The notes under the pieces are model-generated. The model was not told where the DNA came from. It did not search any database and was given only the letters and a program-made list of their open reading frames with translations. From Desulfomicrobium sp. ZS1 (GTDB taxonomy: Bacteria; Desulfobacterota; Desulfovibrionia; Desulfovibrionales; Desulfomicrobiaceae), in assembly GCF_024204645.1 (NCBI RefSeq), contig NZ_CP100351.1, positions 2,561,001 to 2,625,000 on the forward strand: 64,000 bases of DNA, given 5' to 3'. Shown here piece after piece: positions 47,571 to 55,755 of this stretch (positions within the stretch are counted from its first letter, which is position 1; each line of letters begins with the position of its first letter). Position numbers and translations under genes: made by a program.

Positions 47571-48725
47571 TTATTCAATTTCCTGCTTCACACCGATTGC
47601 GACCTTGTAGAGAATGGTCAAAACCAGGAAGCCCGTGGCGTAAATACCCAGAGAGACGCCAAGCTCGAGCTGGCTGGGCACATATTCGGTGATCTCATGC
47701 AGCGGGTTTGGCACGAATCCGCCACCGATCATCCCGAGGCCCTTGTCGATCCAGGCGCCTATGAAAATGAGCAGACAGCCGATGATAAGGAGGTTGTCCT
47801 GCTCCCTGTTCTTGGGAACGATCAGGATAAGAATGCCGACAACGGCCATGATCATGGCGGACCACATCCAGGGCACCAGCACTCCGTGTCCGTGATAGCC
47901 AACGAACAGGTACTGCAAGTGAGCCATGTGCGAGGGGATCTGGCTGTAGAAGACTGTGAACACTTCGCACAAGAGCAGAAAGAGGTTCACGCACATGGCG
48001 TAGACGACCGTCTTTCCGAGCGTGGCCAATACACCCTTGCCAGGATCAAATCCGGTAAAGATCTTGGCGATATACGTCACCAGGATCAGGAACGCAGGAC
48101 CTGCGGCAAAGGCGGAAGCCAGAAAGCGGGCAGCGAGGACGGCGGTCAGCCAGTAGCCGCGCCCGGGTAGGCCGCAGTACAGGAAGGCCGTGACCGTATG
48201 AATGGACACAGCCCACGGAATGGACAGGTAAATAAAGAACTTGATCCACTTGGGAGGAGCAATCTGCTTGCGCTCGGATTCAAGGGTGACCCAGCCGACA
48301 AGGATGTTGATCAGCAGGTAGCCGTTCAAAACCACCATATCCCAAAACAGGACAGAGTTGGGCGTGGGATGAATAAGGACGTTCATCAGGCGCTGCGGCG
48401 AGCCCAAATCGGCGACGATGAACAGCAGGCACAAAATAACCATGGCCACGGCGTTAAACTCGCCGAGAATAAGAATCTTGCCGAACTTATGGTAGTTATG
48501 CAGGTATTTCGGGATAACCAGCATGACGGCCGATGCAGCTACGCCAACCAGAAAGGTGAACTGCGCGATGTAAAATCCCCAGGTGACATCACGGCTCATA
48601 CCCGTGATCGTCAGACCGTGGGAGAGCTGTTGCCAGTAACACGCCGCACCGATGCTCATCAGCAGGAGCAAAAAGGCGATCCATCCCCAATAAACTTTTG
48701 ATCCATTTATGGCTTTTTCAAGCAT
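47571..48725 (-). CDS. dsrP: DsrP, NrfD-type membrane subunit
   Basis: 384 residues with about ten membrane helices and no cofactor motif, the NrfD/PsrC fold. In DsrMKJOP it works with the periplasmic iron-sulfur protein DsrO and interacts with menaquinone. It begins 10 bases after the dsrO gene. The N-terminus is MLEKAINGSKVYWGW and helix-rich blocks start at about residue 15. Usual family length. Confidence 0.95.
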   Translation of the reverse strand: MLEKAINGSKVYWGWIAFLLLLMSIGAACYWQQLSHGLTITGMSRDVTWGFYIAQFTFLVGVAASAVMLVIPKYLHNYHKFGKILILGEFNAVAMVILCLLFIVADLGSPQRLMNVLIHPTPNSVLFWDMVVLNGYLLINILVGWVTLESERKQIAPPKWIKFFIYLSIPWAVSIHTVTAFLYCGLPGRGYWLTAVLAARFLASAFAAGPAFLILVTYIAKIFTGFDPGKGVLATLGKTVVYAMCVNLFLLLCEVFTVFYSQIPSHMAHLQYLFVGYHGHGVLVPWMWSAMIMAVVGILILIVPKNREQDNLLIIGCLLIFIGAWIDKGLGMIGGGFVPNPLHEITEYVPSQLELGVSLGIYATGFLVLTILYKVAIGVKQEIE

Positions 48726-48735
48726 GGCTCACCCC

Positions 48736-49530
48736 TTACACGAGATAGTAAACACAAGGTTTGGTTCCAAGGGTCGGACTACGCCTGATGGAAAAACGCT
48801 CTGCTAGAAGCTTGCGCACTTCGGATTCAGGGTCGCCCAAATCGCCGAAGGCCAACGCGCCTTCGGAAACCTCGACACACGCGGGCATCTTTCCTTCAGC
48901 CAAACGCTCTGCGCAGAATTCGCATTTTTCGACAACGCCCTTGGTCCGCGTCGGGAAGTCGGGATTCGTCGTTTCCAAATGCTTTCGAGGATCCATGAAG
49001 TTGAAACTCCGCGAACCGTAGGGGCATCCGGCCATGCAATAGCGGCAACCGATACAGCGATGAAAGTCCATCATGACGATGCCGTCTTCGCGCTGGAATG
49101 TAGCCTTGGTCGGACACACGCGCACGCATGGCGGGTTGTCGCAATGGTTGCAAAGGGCCAACGCGGATTTGGCGCCCGCCTCGGGCTGATACTCATGGAG
49201 ATCTTCAAGGAAGAGATGATCCATGTGGGTTTCCCAGATCCATTTGATATTCTGGTTTCCGGGAATGGTTGGAACGTTATGGATGGAGTGACATGTGTGC
49301 ACTATGTCTTCCATCACCTTTTCGTTGAGTTTCGCGGTGTCGATGACCATGGCCCAGCGCGAAGCAGTGAGCGCGTTGGGCCCGACATGAACCTTGTGCC
49401 GGGAGGCAAAGAGAAGGCCTTCGCTCGCCGTCCCCCCTCCTGAAGCCAGGATCTCCGAAGCGGGGCGTACGCCCCATCCCAGGACAGCCATGGCGGCGAT
49501 CTTCAGAAAGTTTCTACGCTGTGTTTTCAT
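48736..49530 (-). CDS. dsrO: DsrO, periplasmic iron-sulfur subunit
   Basis: 264 residues. A twin-arginine signal (RRNFLKIAAMAVLGWG) shows it is folded before export. Three visible ferredoxin-type cysteine groups, with a fourth pair at the ends, hold several [4Fe-4S] clusters: CNHCDNPPCVRVCPTKA, CIGCRYCMAGCPYGSR and CEFCAERLAEGKMPAC. It passes electrons between DsrP and DsrJ. The start overlaps the dsrJ stop (ATGA). Confidence 0.95.
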   Translation of the reverse strand: MKTQRRNFLKIAAMAVLGWGVRPASEILASGGGTASEGLLFASRHKVHVGPNALTASRWAMVIDTAKLNEKVMEDIVHTCHSIHNVPTIPGNQNIKWIWETHMDHLFLEDLHEYQPEAGAKSALALCNHCDNPPCVRVCPTKATFQREDGIVMMDFHRCIGCRYCMAGCPYGSRSFNFMDPRKHLETTNPDFPTRTKGVVEKCEFCAERLAEGKMPACVEVSEGALAFGDLGDPESEVRKLLAERFSIRRSPTLGTKPCVYYLV

Positions 49531-49913
49531 TTCTTCTCCCCCTTCGGATCAACATGACAATCCCAGCAGTAGGGGTTCACGGAAACGGTCGCATGGCATT
49601 TGTCGCAGAACTGATCCTTGTTCTCATGACACTTGATGCACGTCTTGGTCAGGCTTTTCTGAAAGACCTGATGGCTTGCCGTGGAATGATACTCATGCTC
49701 ACCGCCGCGGACGACTTCGTCACGCCAATCATTCAACATGGCCATGTGCTCGGCGCGCATGAATTCGACGCTTTCCACACAGTCCTTGGCGTTTTTGGGT
49801 TTTTCGATCTCAGGCCTTTGATACGCTGCGCTGCCGATGTTGTTCCAAAAAGGATAGGTCATGAAGACCACGAACACGGCAAGACCGATCAGAATTTTAT
49901 TCTTGTCGTACAT
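49527..49913 (-). CDS. dsrJ: DsrJ, triheme cytochrome c
   Basis: 128 residues with an uncleaved N-terminal anchor (ILIGLAVFVVFMTYPFW) and three CxxCH heme sites: CIKCH, CDKCH and CWDCH. A cysteine at residue 45 (KDCVESVEFMRAEHM) matches the unusual Cys heme ligand described for DsrJ. It faces the periplasm and completes the redox chain of the complex. It is coupled to dsrK and dsrO by 1-4 base overlaps. Confidence 0.96.
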   Translation of the reverse strand: MYDKNKILIGLAVFVVFMTYPFWNNIGSAAYQRPEIEKPKNAKDCVESVEFMRAEHMAMLNDWRDEVVRGGEHEYHSTASHQVFQKSLTKTCIKCHENKDQFCDKCHATVSVNPYCWDCHVDPKGEKK

Positions 49914-51544
49914 TATTCATCCTCCAGCCCGGGCAGGTCTTCACCACGCAGATCGGTTTCGCGTTCCTTTTCACCAGGAAAGACCAGGGCATTGGCAACA
50001 AGTTCATGCAAGCCACAAACGTCGACTTCCGGGACCCAGTATTGCATGGAATTGGGCAGCACTGCCCGGTCGATGGCGCAGACACAACCCAGCATGTTCA
50101 CGCCGTATTTTTCATGAACATACTTAACGGCATTGGCGCGGGGTAGACCGCCCATCATGCGCAGTTCGTCATTCTCACCGGCGTTGAGACCAGCTCCGCC
50201 ACCACAGCAGAAGGTCTGCTCACGGATGGTGCCTTCGGGCATTTCGGTGAATTTTTCGACAACGCTCTTGGCCACGAAACGGGGCTCATCCAGAAGCCCC
50301 ATCCCGCGGGCGGGATTACAGGAGTCGTGCCAGGTCAGGTGGATGTTGGCATTGCGCTTCTTGTTCAGATTGAGTTTGCCGTGCTTGATCAGGTCCGCCG
50401 TGAATTCGGCGATATGGACCATCTTGGTGCTGGCCGCATTCTTGAACACCGTACCGGTAATCGGATTGGAAGGCACTTCCATGCGAGAATTCTGAAATTC
50501 AGGCCCGTTCAGAGTGTCCATATACTGATGGACAACACGCCACATATGGCCACATTCACCGCCAAGAATCCATTTCACGCCCAGGCGGTCAGCTTCCATG
50601 TACATCTTGGAATTGAGGCGTTTCATGGTTTCATGCGAAGTGAAGAAACCGAAGTTTCCACCCTCGGAGGCATACGTCGACCAGGTCACGTCCAAACCGT
50701 ATTCACGCTTCAAGTACTCGAACAGCATGAGGTAGCCCATGCAGGTATAGGTACCCGGGTCAGCGAAAACGTCTCCGGAAGGCGTGATGAAGAGAATGTC
50801 GGCGCCTTTCTTATTAAAGGAAGGCTCAGGACGGATGCCGGTGATGTCTTCGATATCGTCACAGAAAAAGTCGAGCATATCGAAGAAAGCATGCGGCTGG
50901 ATGCCAAGATGATTGCCTGTACGGTAACAGTTGGCCACCGGAGTCGCGATCCAGTCGATGTTGAGGCCGACCAGATTCAGAAGTTCACGACCGATGATGG
51001 TCACCTCGGCGGTATCTATGCCATAGGGACAAAAGACAGAGCAGCGACGGCATTCGGAACACTGGAAGAAATAATACCACCATTCCTTCAGGACCTCGGG
51101 AGTCAGCTTGCGTCCACCCGCAAAACGACCAAGAATCTTGCCGAAGGTCGTAAATTCCCCGCGGTAGACGGAACGCAGCAGCTCGGCGCGCAGCACCGGC
51201 ATATTCTTCGGATCGCCGGAACCGATGAAAAAATGACATTTATCCGCGCAGGCGCCGCAGCGCACGCAGATGTCCATGAAGATCTTGAACGAACGATACT
51301 TCTGCAGACGTTCGTGCAGACCTTTGAAGATGATTTCCTGCCAGTTCTCCGGGAGTTTCCAGTCGTCGTCGAGAGGATTCCACTTCCGGGCATGCGGCAG
51401 ACCCACGTAATTCACACTGTCGGGGTTGGCTGCGTAACAGTACCGGCCGGGTTTGATATCCACCGGCACGTCCATCCAGTCCGCCTTGGGCGGGGTGTGA
51501 TTGATATTCGCAAAAAGCGCTTCTGGGCGTGGCAGATCAGACAT
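49913..51544 (-). CDS. dsrK: DsrK, HdrD-like iron-sulfur subunit
   Basis: 543 residues. Ferredoxin motifs are CVRCGACADKCHFF and CSECRRCSVFCPYGID. The CCG (heterodisulfide-reductase type) domains include MYMEADRLGVKWILGGECGHMW and CCGGGAGLNAGENDE, which form the catalytic noncubane cluster site. It faces the cytoplasm and reduces the DsrC trisulfide or its product using electrons from menaquinol via DsrM. Single-base overlaps join it to dsrM and dsrJ. Confidence 0.97.
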   Translation of the reverse strand: MSDLPRPEALFANINHTPPKADWMDVPVDIKPGRYCYAANPDSVNYVGLPHARKWNPLDDDWKLPENWQEIIFKGLHERLQKYRSFKIFMDICVRCGACADKCHFFIGSGDPKNMPVLRAELLRSVYRGEFTTFGKILGRFAGGRKLTPEVLKEWWYYFFQCSECRRCSVFCPYGIDTAEVTIIGRELLNLVGLNIDWIATPVANCYRTGNHLGIQPHAFFDMLDFFCDDIEDITGIRPEPSFNKKGADILFITPSGDVFADPGTYTCMGYLMLFEYLKREYGLDVTWSTYASEGGNFGFFTSHETMKRLNSKMYMEADRLGVKWILGGECGHMWRVVHQYMDTLNGPEFQNSRMEVPSNPITGTVFKNAASTKMVHIAEFTADLIKHGKLNLNKKRNANIHLTWHDSCNPARGMGLLDEPRFVAKSVVEKFTEMPEGTIREQTFCCGGGAGLNAGENDELRMMGGLPRANAVKYVHEKYGVNMLGCVCAIDRAVLPNSMQYWVPEVDVCGLHELVANALVFPGEKERETDLRGEDLPGLEDE

Positions 51545-52557
51545 TACTCGGCTCCTTCTGCTAGAGGCTTGTCCACGGGAAGATCCTTTTCGACCATCTT
51601 CTCACGGAATTCATCCTCGTATTCTTCGTATGTGTGATAATGAACATTCTCGAACTTCCAGGGGTTAATGTGCCTGAACTTTCTGGAAGCACAGTTCATG
51701 TTGCGCGTGGGCGAAAGGAACACGCCGCCCATGTGCATGAGTTTACTGAGCGGAAAATACGCCAGCAGCACGGAAACCAGGAACATGTGGATGTAAAACA
51801 TCACTCCGATCCCTTCCGGCACGACCCAGGAAAATGTCACCAGACCCATGGCCAGTTGCTTGACTGAAATGATGTCAACCTTGGCAAAATACCGCATGAA
51901 AATTCCCGAAAAGGCGATTCCGAGAATCAGGAACAGCGGAAAATAATCCTGCACCAATGAAATGTAACGAATCTGGGGGACCACTACGCGTCGCACAAAA
52001 AGATAGGTTACTGCGGCGACAAACGCGATGTCGGTAAGATAGAGCGTCGGGGCACCGATCTGCAACATGCTGTCCATGGCTTCAATGCCGGCGATAATGC
52101 CAGGCACCGGCTCTGTGAAAAAGCGCATATGCCGCAGAACGATAGTCAAAAACGAATAGTGGAAGGCCAGAGCGCCAAGCCACAACCATTTGCTTGAACT
52201 GTAGGTAATCTTTGTACCTTCGTGCAGATCAACCTTGGTATTGCGAAAAAGCGACCTGAACAACAACACTTCCAAGAGCATCCTCATCACGACGCCGCCC
52301 GTGGTGGAAGGATTTTCGATGGTGCTCTGCTTGATCCAGGGCAGGGATTCCTGCTGACCGCATGTTGTGGGGATACAAAACGGCACAGCCGATTTCCCCC
52401 AATCCACAACTCTCATACAGAATCCCACCACAAAAACCGCGACTGCCAGGAAGGGTATGTACAGCCCAAAGGCTTTTTCCATACCCAACGCCCCGGCGCC
52501 CACTAGGGCTAATGCCGCGAGGGCAAAGACCAGGAAAAGGGAGTAAAGAGCTTTCAT
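51544..52557 (-). CDS. dsrM: DsrM, NarI-like diheme cytochrome b subunit
   Basis: 337 residues with an N-terminal hydrophobic hairpin and a NarI/HdrE-type bundle of about five helices carrying His ligands (FHYSFLTIVLRHMRFF, WVVPEGIGVMFYIHMFLVS). It oxidises menaquinol and hands electrons to DsrK. A cytoplasmic tail of about 50 residues ends in Glu-rich sequence. First gene of dsrMKJOP, about 50 bases after the RsbRD_N gene. Confidence 0.95.
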   Translation of the reverse strand: MKALYSLFLVFALAALALVGAGALGMEKAFGLYIPFLAVAVFVVGFCMRVVDWGKSAVPFCIPTTCGQQESLPWIKQSTIENPSTTGGVVMRMLLEVLLFRSLFRNTKVDLHEGTKITYSSSKWLWLGALAFHYSFLTIVLRHMRFFTEPVPGIIAGIEAMDSMLQIGAPTLYLTDIAFVAAVTYLFVRRVVVPQIRYISLVQDYFPLFLILGIAFSGIFMRYFAKVDIISVKQLAMGLVTFSWVVPEGIGVMFYIHMFLVSVLLAYFPLSKLMHMGGVFLSPTRNMNCASRKFRHINPWKFENVHYHTYEEYEDEFREKMVEKDLPVDKPLAEGAE

Positions 52558-52608
52558 GTACCTTTTACCTCGCTAAAGGGTTAACACAAAAAATATACTT
52601 AACGGACA

Positions 52609-53127
52609 CTACCCCGCTACCTCCTCGTCTTTCAATAAATTAGCCCTTTCAAGCAATTTATGAGTTCTACTATATAACTGATTTGCTTTTTGCTTCCAAA
52701 GAAGCTCCCGGCAATTCATGTACAGGTCAAAGCCAAGCATTGTAAGCCTGTCTACGCGAGTGTTCCAATCATGCAACATGGCATCCGCTTGCTCTGCAGA
52801 ACAAGCTTTTTCAAGCTGGCGACGAACTATCTCCTTGAGGGCAGGCAGAAAACTCAGTGCGACCGACGGAACGAACCCTTGCACGGCCCTGATACGTAAA
52901 ATCCCGTCCAGATCGGTGGAACACTCCGCAACGTCCGCCTCGCTGAGCAATACTTTATATATCCGCTCGACATTGTTACGAAAAGTATGGCCAACAGGAT
53001 TGGCGAACTGATTCGCCGAACCGGAAAAAAATTTAGCGCCCTCTTCAGGGTACGTCTTAATGATCGCCTCTGCCCATTGGGCACAAATGGCGTGATTGTT
53101 GTCGGTCAAAAATTTTTGTAGTTCCAT
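52609..53127 (-). CDS. RsbRD_N-domain protein upstream of dsrM
   Basis: 172 residues, all-helical, matching the N-terminal RsbRD domain found in stress-signalling co-antagonists (WAEAIIKTYPEEGAKFF..., NPVGHTFRNNVERIYKVLL). No STAS domain follows, so it is a stand-alone sensor. It is predicted to be soluble, and its position at the head of dsrMKJOP suggests a sensing or assembly role. Whether the ligand is heme is not shown. AAGG lies upstream. A candidate promoter is listed separately. Confidence 0.82.
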   Translation of the reverse strand: MELQKFLTDNNHAICAQWAEAIIKTYPEEGAKFFSGSANQFANPVGHTFRNNVERIYKVLLSEADVAECSTDLDGILRIRAVQGFVPSVALSFLPALKEIVRRQLEKACSAEQADAMLHDWNTRVDRLTMLGFDLYMNCRELLWKQKANQLYSRTHKLLERANLLKDEEVAG

Positions 53128-53454
53128 AAATACCTTAAAATACGTGATGTTATACGATTTAATGGTTGACCGCGTAACGCATTGGAAGAGCAGGACAGAT
53201 TTGCGGGGTTCTTAAATCACCTCAATCCCAAGGTCAAGCTGTTTGTGAAAAATAAAACAAGGACATGACTCAAACTTGGTCATGAATCCAACGTGTTATT
53301 CAACCTCGTTGCGCCCAGCTCTCAATCATCAAATCATGCGGCTCGTCAACTCCCTGCCGGACCGCACGCGCACTTCGGACTAGGCATCCAGCAACGCTTA
53401 TGCTACCTGTGCCGCCACATCCACACCAACTCTCGACCATCCAACGGCGAACCC
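53128..53454. other. Divergent intergenic region, dsr operon and lptD
   Basis: About 330 bases between the RsbRD_N gene (minus) and lptD (plus). It holds a candidate minus-strand promoter. The open frame upstream of the lptD ATG from 53293 lacks a signal peptide and is unlikely to be translated. Confidence 0.6.
53149..53177 (-). promoter_or_regulatory. Candidate promoter for the RsbRD_N-dsrMKJOP operon
   Basis: On the minus strand TTACGC (53177-53172) and TATAAC (53154-53149) are 17 bases apart, about 22 bases before the start codon. Confidence 0.4.
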
Positions 53455-55752
53455 ATGAAGCTGCGAATCCTTCTCATATCTCTGCTTTGCGTCATTTCTG
53501 TGCTGGCCTCGTCCGCTTTTGACCCAGCCACCGCGCAAGAAGACGAACCTCAGTCATGGCGTCTGCTCGCGGACAAGACTGCCGCAAGTCACGACAACCA
53601 ATACCTGGAAGCATTCGGAAACGTCGTGCTGGACAGAGGGACTGACTACATCCGCGCCGATTATGCCAGGTATTACCAGTCCACAAAATGGGTTTTCCTT
53701 AAAGGCAATGTCGAAGCCAGATTTCAGGGTGATTTTCTGAAAGCCCAAGAGGCGGAGTTCGATCTCAACACAAACACCGGATGGCTCAAAAACGGCCAAA
53801 TCTTCATGCAAGATCCGCACATGTATTTCGAGGGCGCGGTTCTCAAAAAGACCGGCCAGGATACGTACGAATTTCGTGAAGCCACCATCACGGTCTGCGA
53901 CGGAGACCGCCCTGCCTGGTCGATCAAGACATCACGAGGCGACATTACTGTCGACGGTTATGCGCACCTCTGGACCCCGCGCTTTCAAATCCTCGATCAA
54001 CCCGTCTTTGCCGCGCCCTACGCGGTCATCCCCGTCAAGACCAAACGGCAAAGCGGTTTTCTCCTGCCCGAAATCGGCACCAGCGACCGTCTCGGCATCA
54101 CCTATGATCAACCCTATTATCAGGTCATCGATGAAGAGCAGGACGTCACGCTCTACTCGCACCTCATGTCGAACAAAGGCCTCATGCTCGGCGCCGAATA
54201 CCGCATGGTGCCCGACATTCACAGCAAGGGCATCTGGAAACTCGACTATCTCTTCGATCAGCAGACCGAGGGCGAATCGCTCTACAGCGACAACGTGGGC
54301 ATGTCGCGCGAAAACCGCAATCGCTGGTGGGGGCGGGGCAAATTTGACGGCTACGTTGGAGAACCGGACTGGAATCTCAAATTCGACCTGGATATGGTTT
54401 CGGACCAGGATTATCTGCGTGAATTTTCACGCGGCTATTCCGGCTTTAACAAAAGCCGCCGTGATTTTTTACAGTACTTTGGACGCGACATTGAGGACAG
54501 CGACAGTAATCTGCGAATCAACCGAGCACTCCTGAGTCGCAACTGGGGCGACCTTGGATTCCAAGGGCTTCTGGAGTACACGCAAAATCTTGAATACGGC
54601 AGCAACAACAACCTGACGAACAAAAGCAAGGCTGACGACCCTACGATCCAGAGGCTTCCAGAACTCAATCTGCATCTTTACCAGACACAACTTCTCAGTA
54701 CTCCCCTGACCGCTGAGGGAAGTTCGCAACTGACCTCATTTTGGAGAGAATACGGGACAACGGGATCTCGCTTTGATGTCCATCCTATAATTGGACTACC
54801 ATTGCACTTTGAATATGGGTCCATAATTCCAAAGGCTGGTATACGAAGCACAAGCTATTTCATACAGCGTTTTGAAGGGGACGACAGTGATGTAGACACT
54901 GATAAGAGCTCGCAAACACGATTTCTTCCTGACTTTTCTACGACAGCTTACACTGAATTTTCTAAGATATTTACTTTAAATGATGAAAACAGCATCGATA
55001 AAGACGCTGCTTCTGCGACATGGTTGAAATTGAAGCACGCTCTTCAGCCCCGTCTTGAATATGACTACATCCCCTATTCAGAACAGGAAAAATATCCTTA
55101 TTTTGACGAAGCAGATCGAATTGACGCAAAAAATGAGCTTACATATTCCATTACGAATATTTTTACCATGAAAACCGGAAGATGGCAGCCAGGTCTGGAA
55201 GAACAAAGCCAGCCTGGTCTGCAAATGGATTTTTTTGAAATGGCGAGATTGCGTTTCGAGCAGTCCTACAGCATCCGCGAAGAAAGGCGCAACGACGACA
55301 CTGACGAATATCCAAATCGTCCCTTTTCCGACGTGCTGACGGATCTGACCACCAGGCTTAGTCCATGGCTTTACCTGAGCAACAAAACGTGGTTCTCCCC
55401 ATATGAAGGCCAGATCATAGAGCATGAGCATTCACTCTCCGCCTACTACGACAGTCTTGTGTACGCCACGTTCAGCCTGGATTTTCTGGAGGAAATCGAC
55501 GAATACTTAAGGCAGGAGCAAGAACGCCAGCGCATCGCCTCCTTTGGTGGCGGGATTGCCATCAATAATCAGTGGAGCACCGCCTTTTTGTACCGTGTCG
55601 ATTGGGAAGCCAGCACCGACCTCGAGAAAAGGCTGACCTTGCGCTACGATCATCAGTGTTTTTCCGCCGAAACATCATGGAGCCAAACCGACGAGGACTC
55701 CCGTTTTGAATTTCGGGTCATCCTCGCGCAACTGGGATCCTTGGGCCGTTAA
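53455..55752 (+). CDS. lptD: LPS-assembly outer-membrane protein LptD
   Basis: 765 residues from the ATG at 53455, which opens a signal peptide (MKLRILLISLLCVISVLASSA). An OstA-type beta-jellyroll domain (about 40-250) is followed by a large outer-membrane beta-barrel. With LptE it inserts lipopolysaccharide into the outer leaflet. The ribosome site is weak (GGCGA). The segment 54.6-55.2 kb is notably more A/T-rich than the rest and may be a mosaic patch. It heads the group lptD-mutL-purD-purE. Confidence 0.93.
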   Translation: MKLRILLISLLCVISVLASSAFDPATAQEDEPQSWRLLADKTAASHDNQYLEAFGNVVLDRGTDYIRADYARYYQSTKWVFLKGNVEARFQGDFLKAQEAEFDLNTNTGWLKNGQIFMQDPHMYFEGAVLKKTGQDTYEFREATITVCDGDRPAWSIKTSRGDITVDGYAHLWTPRFQILDQPVFAAPYAVIPVKTKRQSGFLLPEIGTSDRLGITYDQPYYQVIDEEQDVTLYSHLMSNKGLMLGAEYRMVPDIHSKGIWKLDYLFDQQTEGESLYSDNVGMSRENRNRWWGRGKFDGYVGEPDWNLKFDLDMVSDQDYLREFSRGYSGFNKSRRDFLQYFGRDIEDSDSNLRINRALLSRNWGDLGFQGLLEYTQNLEYGSNNNLTNKSKADDPTIQRLPELNLHLYQTQLLSTPLTAEGSSQLTSFWREYGTTGSRFDVHPIIGLPLHFEYGSIIPKAGIRSTSYFIQRFEGDDSDVDTDKSSQTRFLPDFSTTAYTEFSKIFTLNDENSIDKDAASATWLKLKHALQPRLEYDYIPYSEQEKYPYFDEADRIDAKNELTYSITNIFTMKTGRWQPGLEEQSQPGLQMDFFEMARLRFEQSYSIREERRNDDTDEYPNRPFSDVLTDLTTRLSPWLYLSNKTWFSPYEGQIIEHEHSLSAYYDSLVYATFSLDFLEEIDEYLRQEQERQRIASFGGGIAINNQWSTAFLYRVDWEASTDLEKRLTLRYDHQCFSAETSWSQTDEDSRFEFRVILAQLGSLGR

Positions 55753-55755
55753 GAC

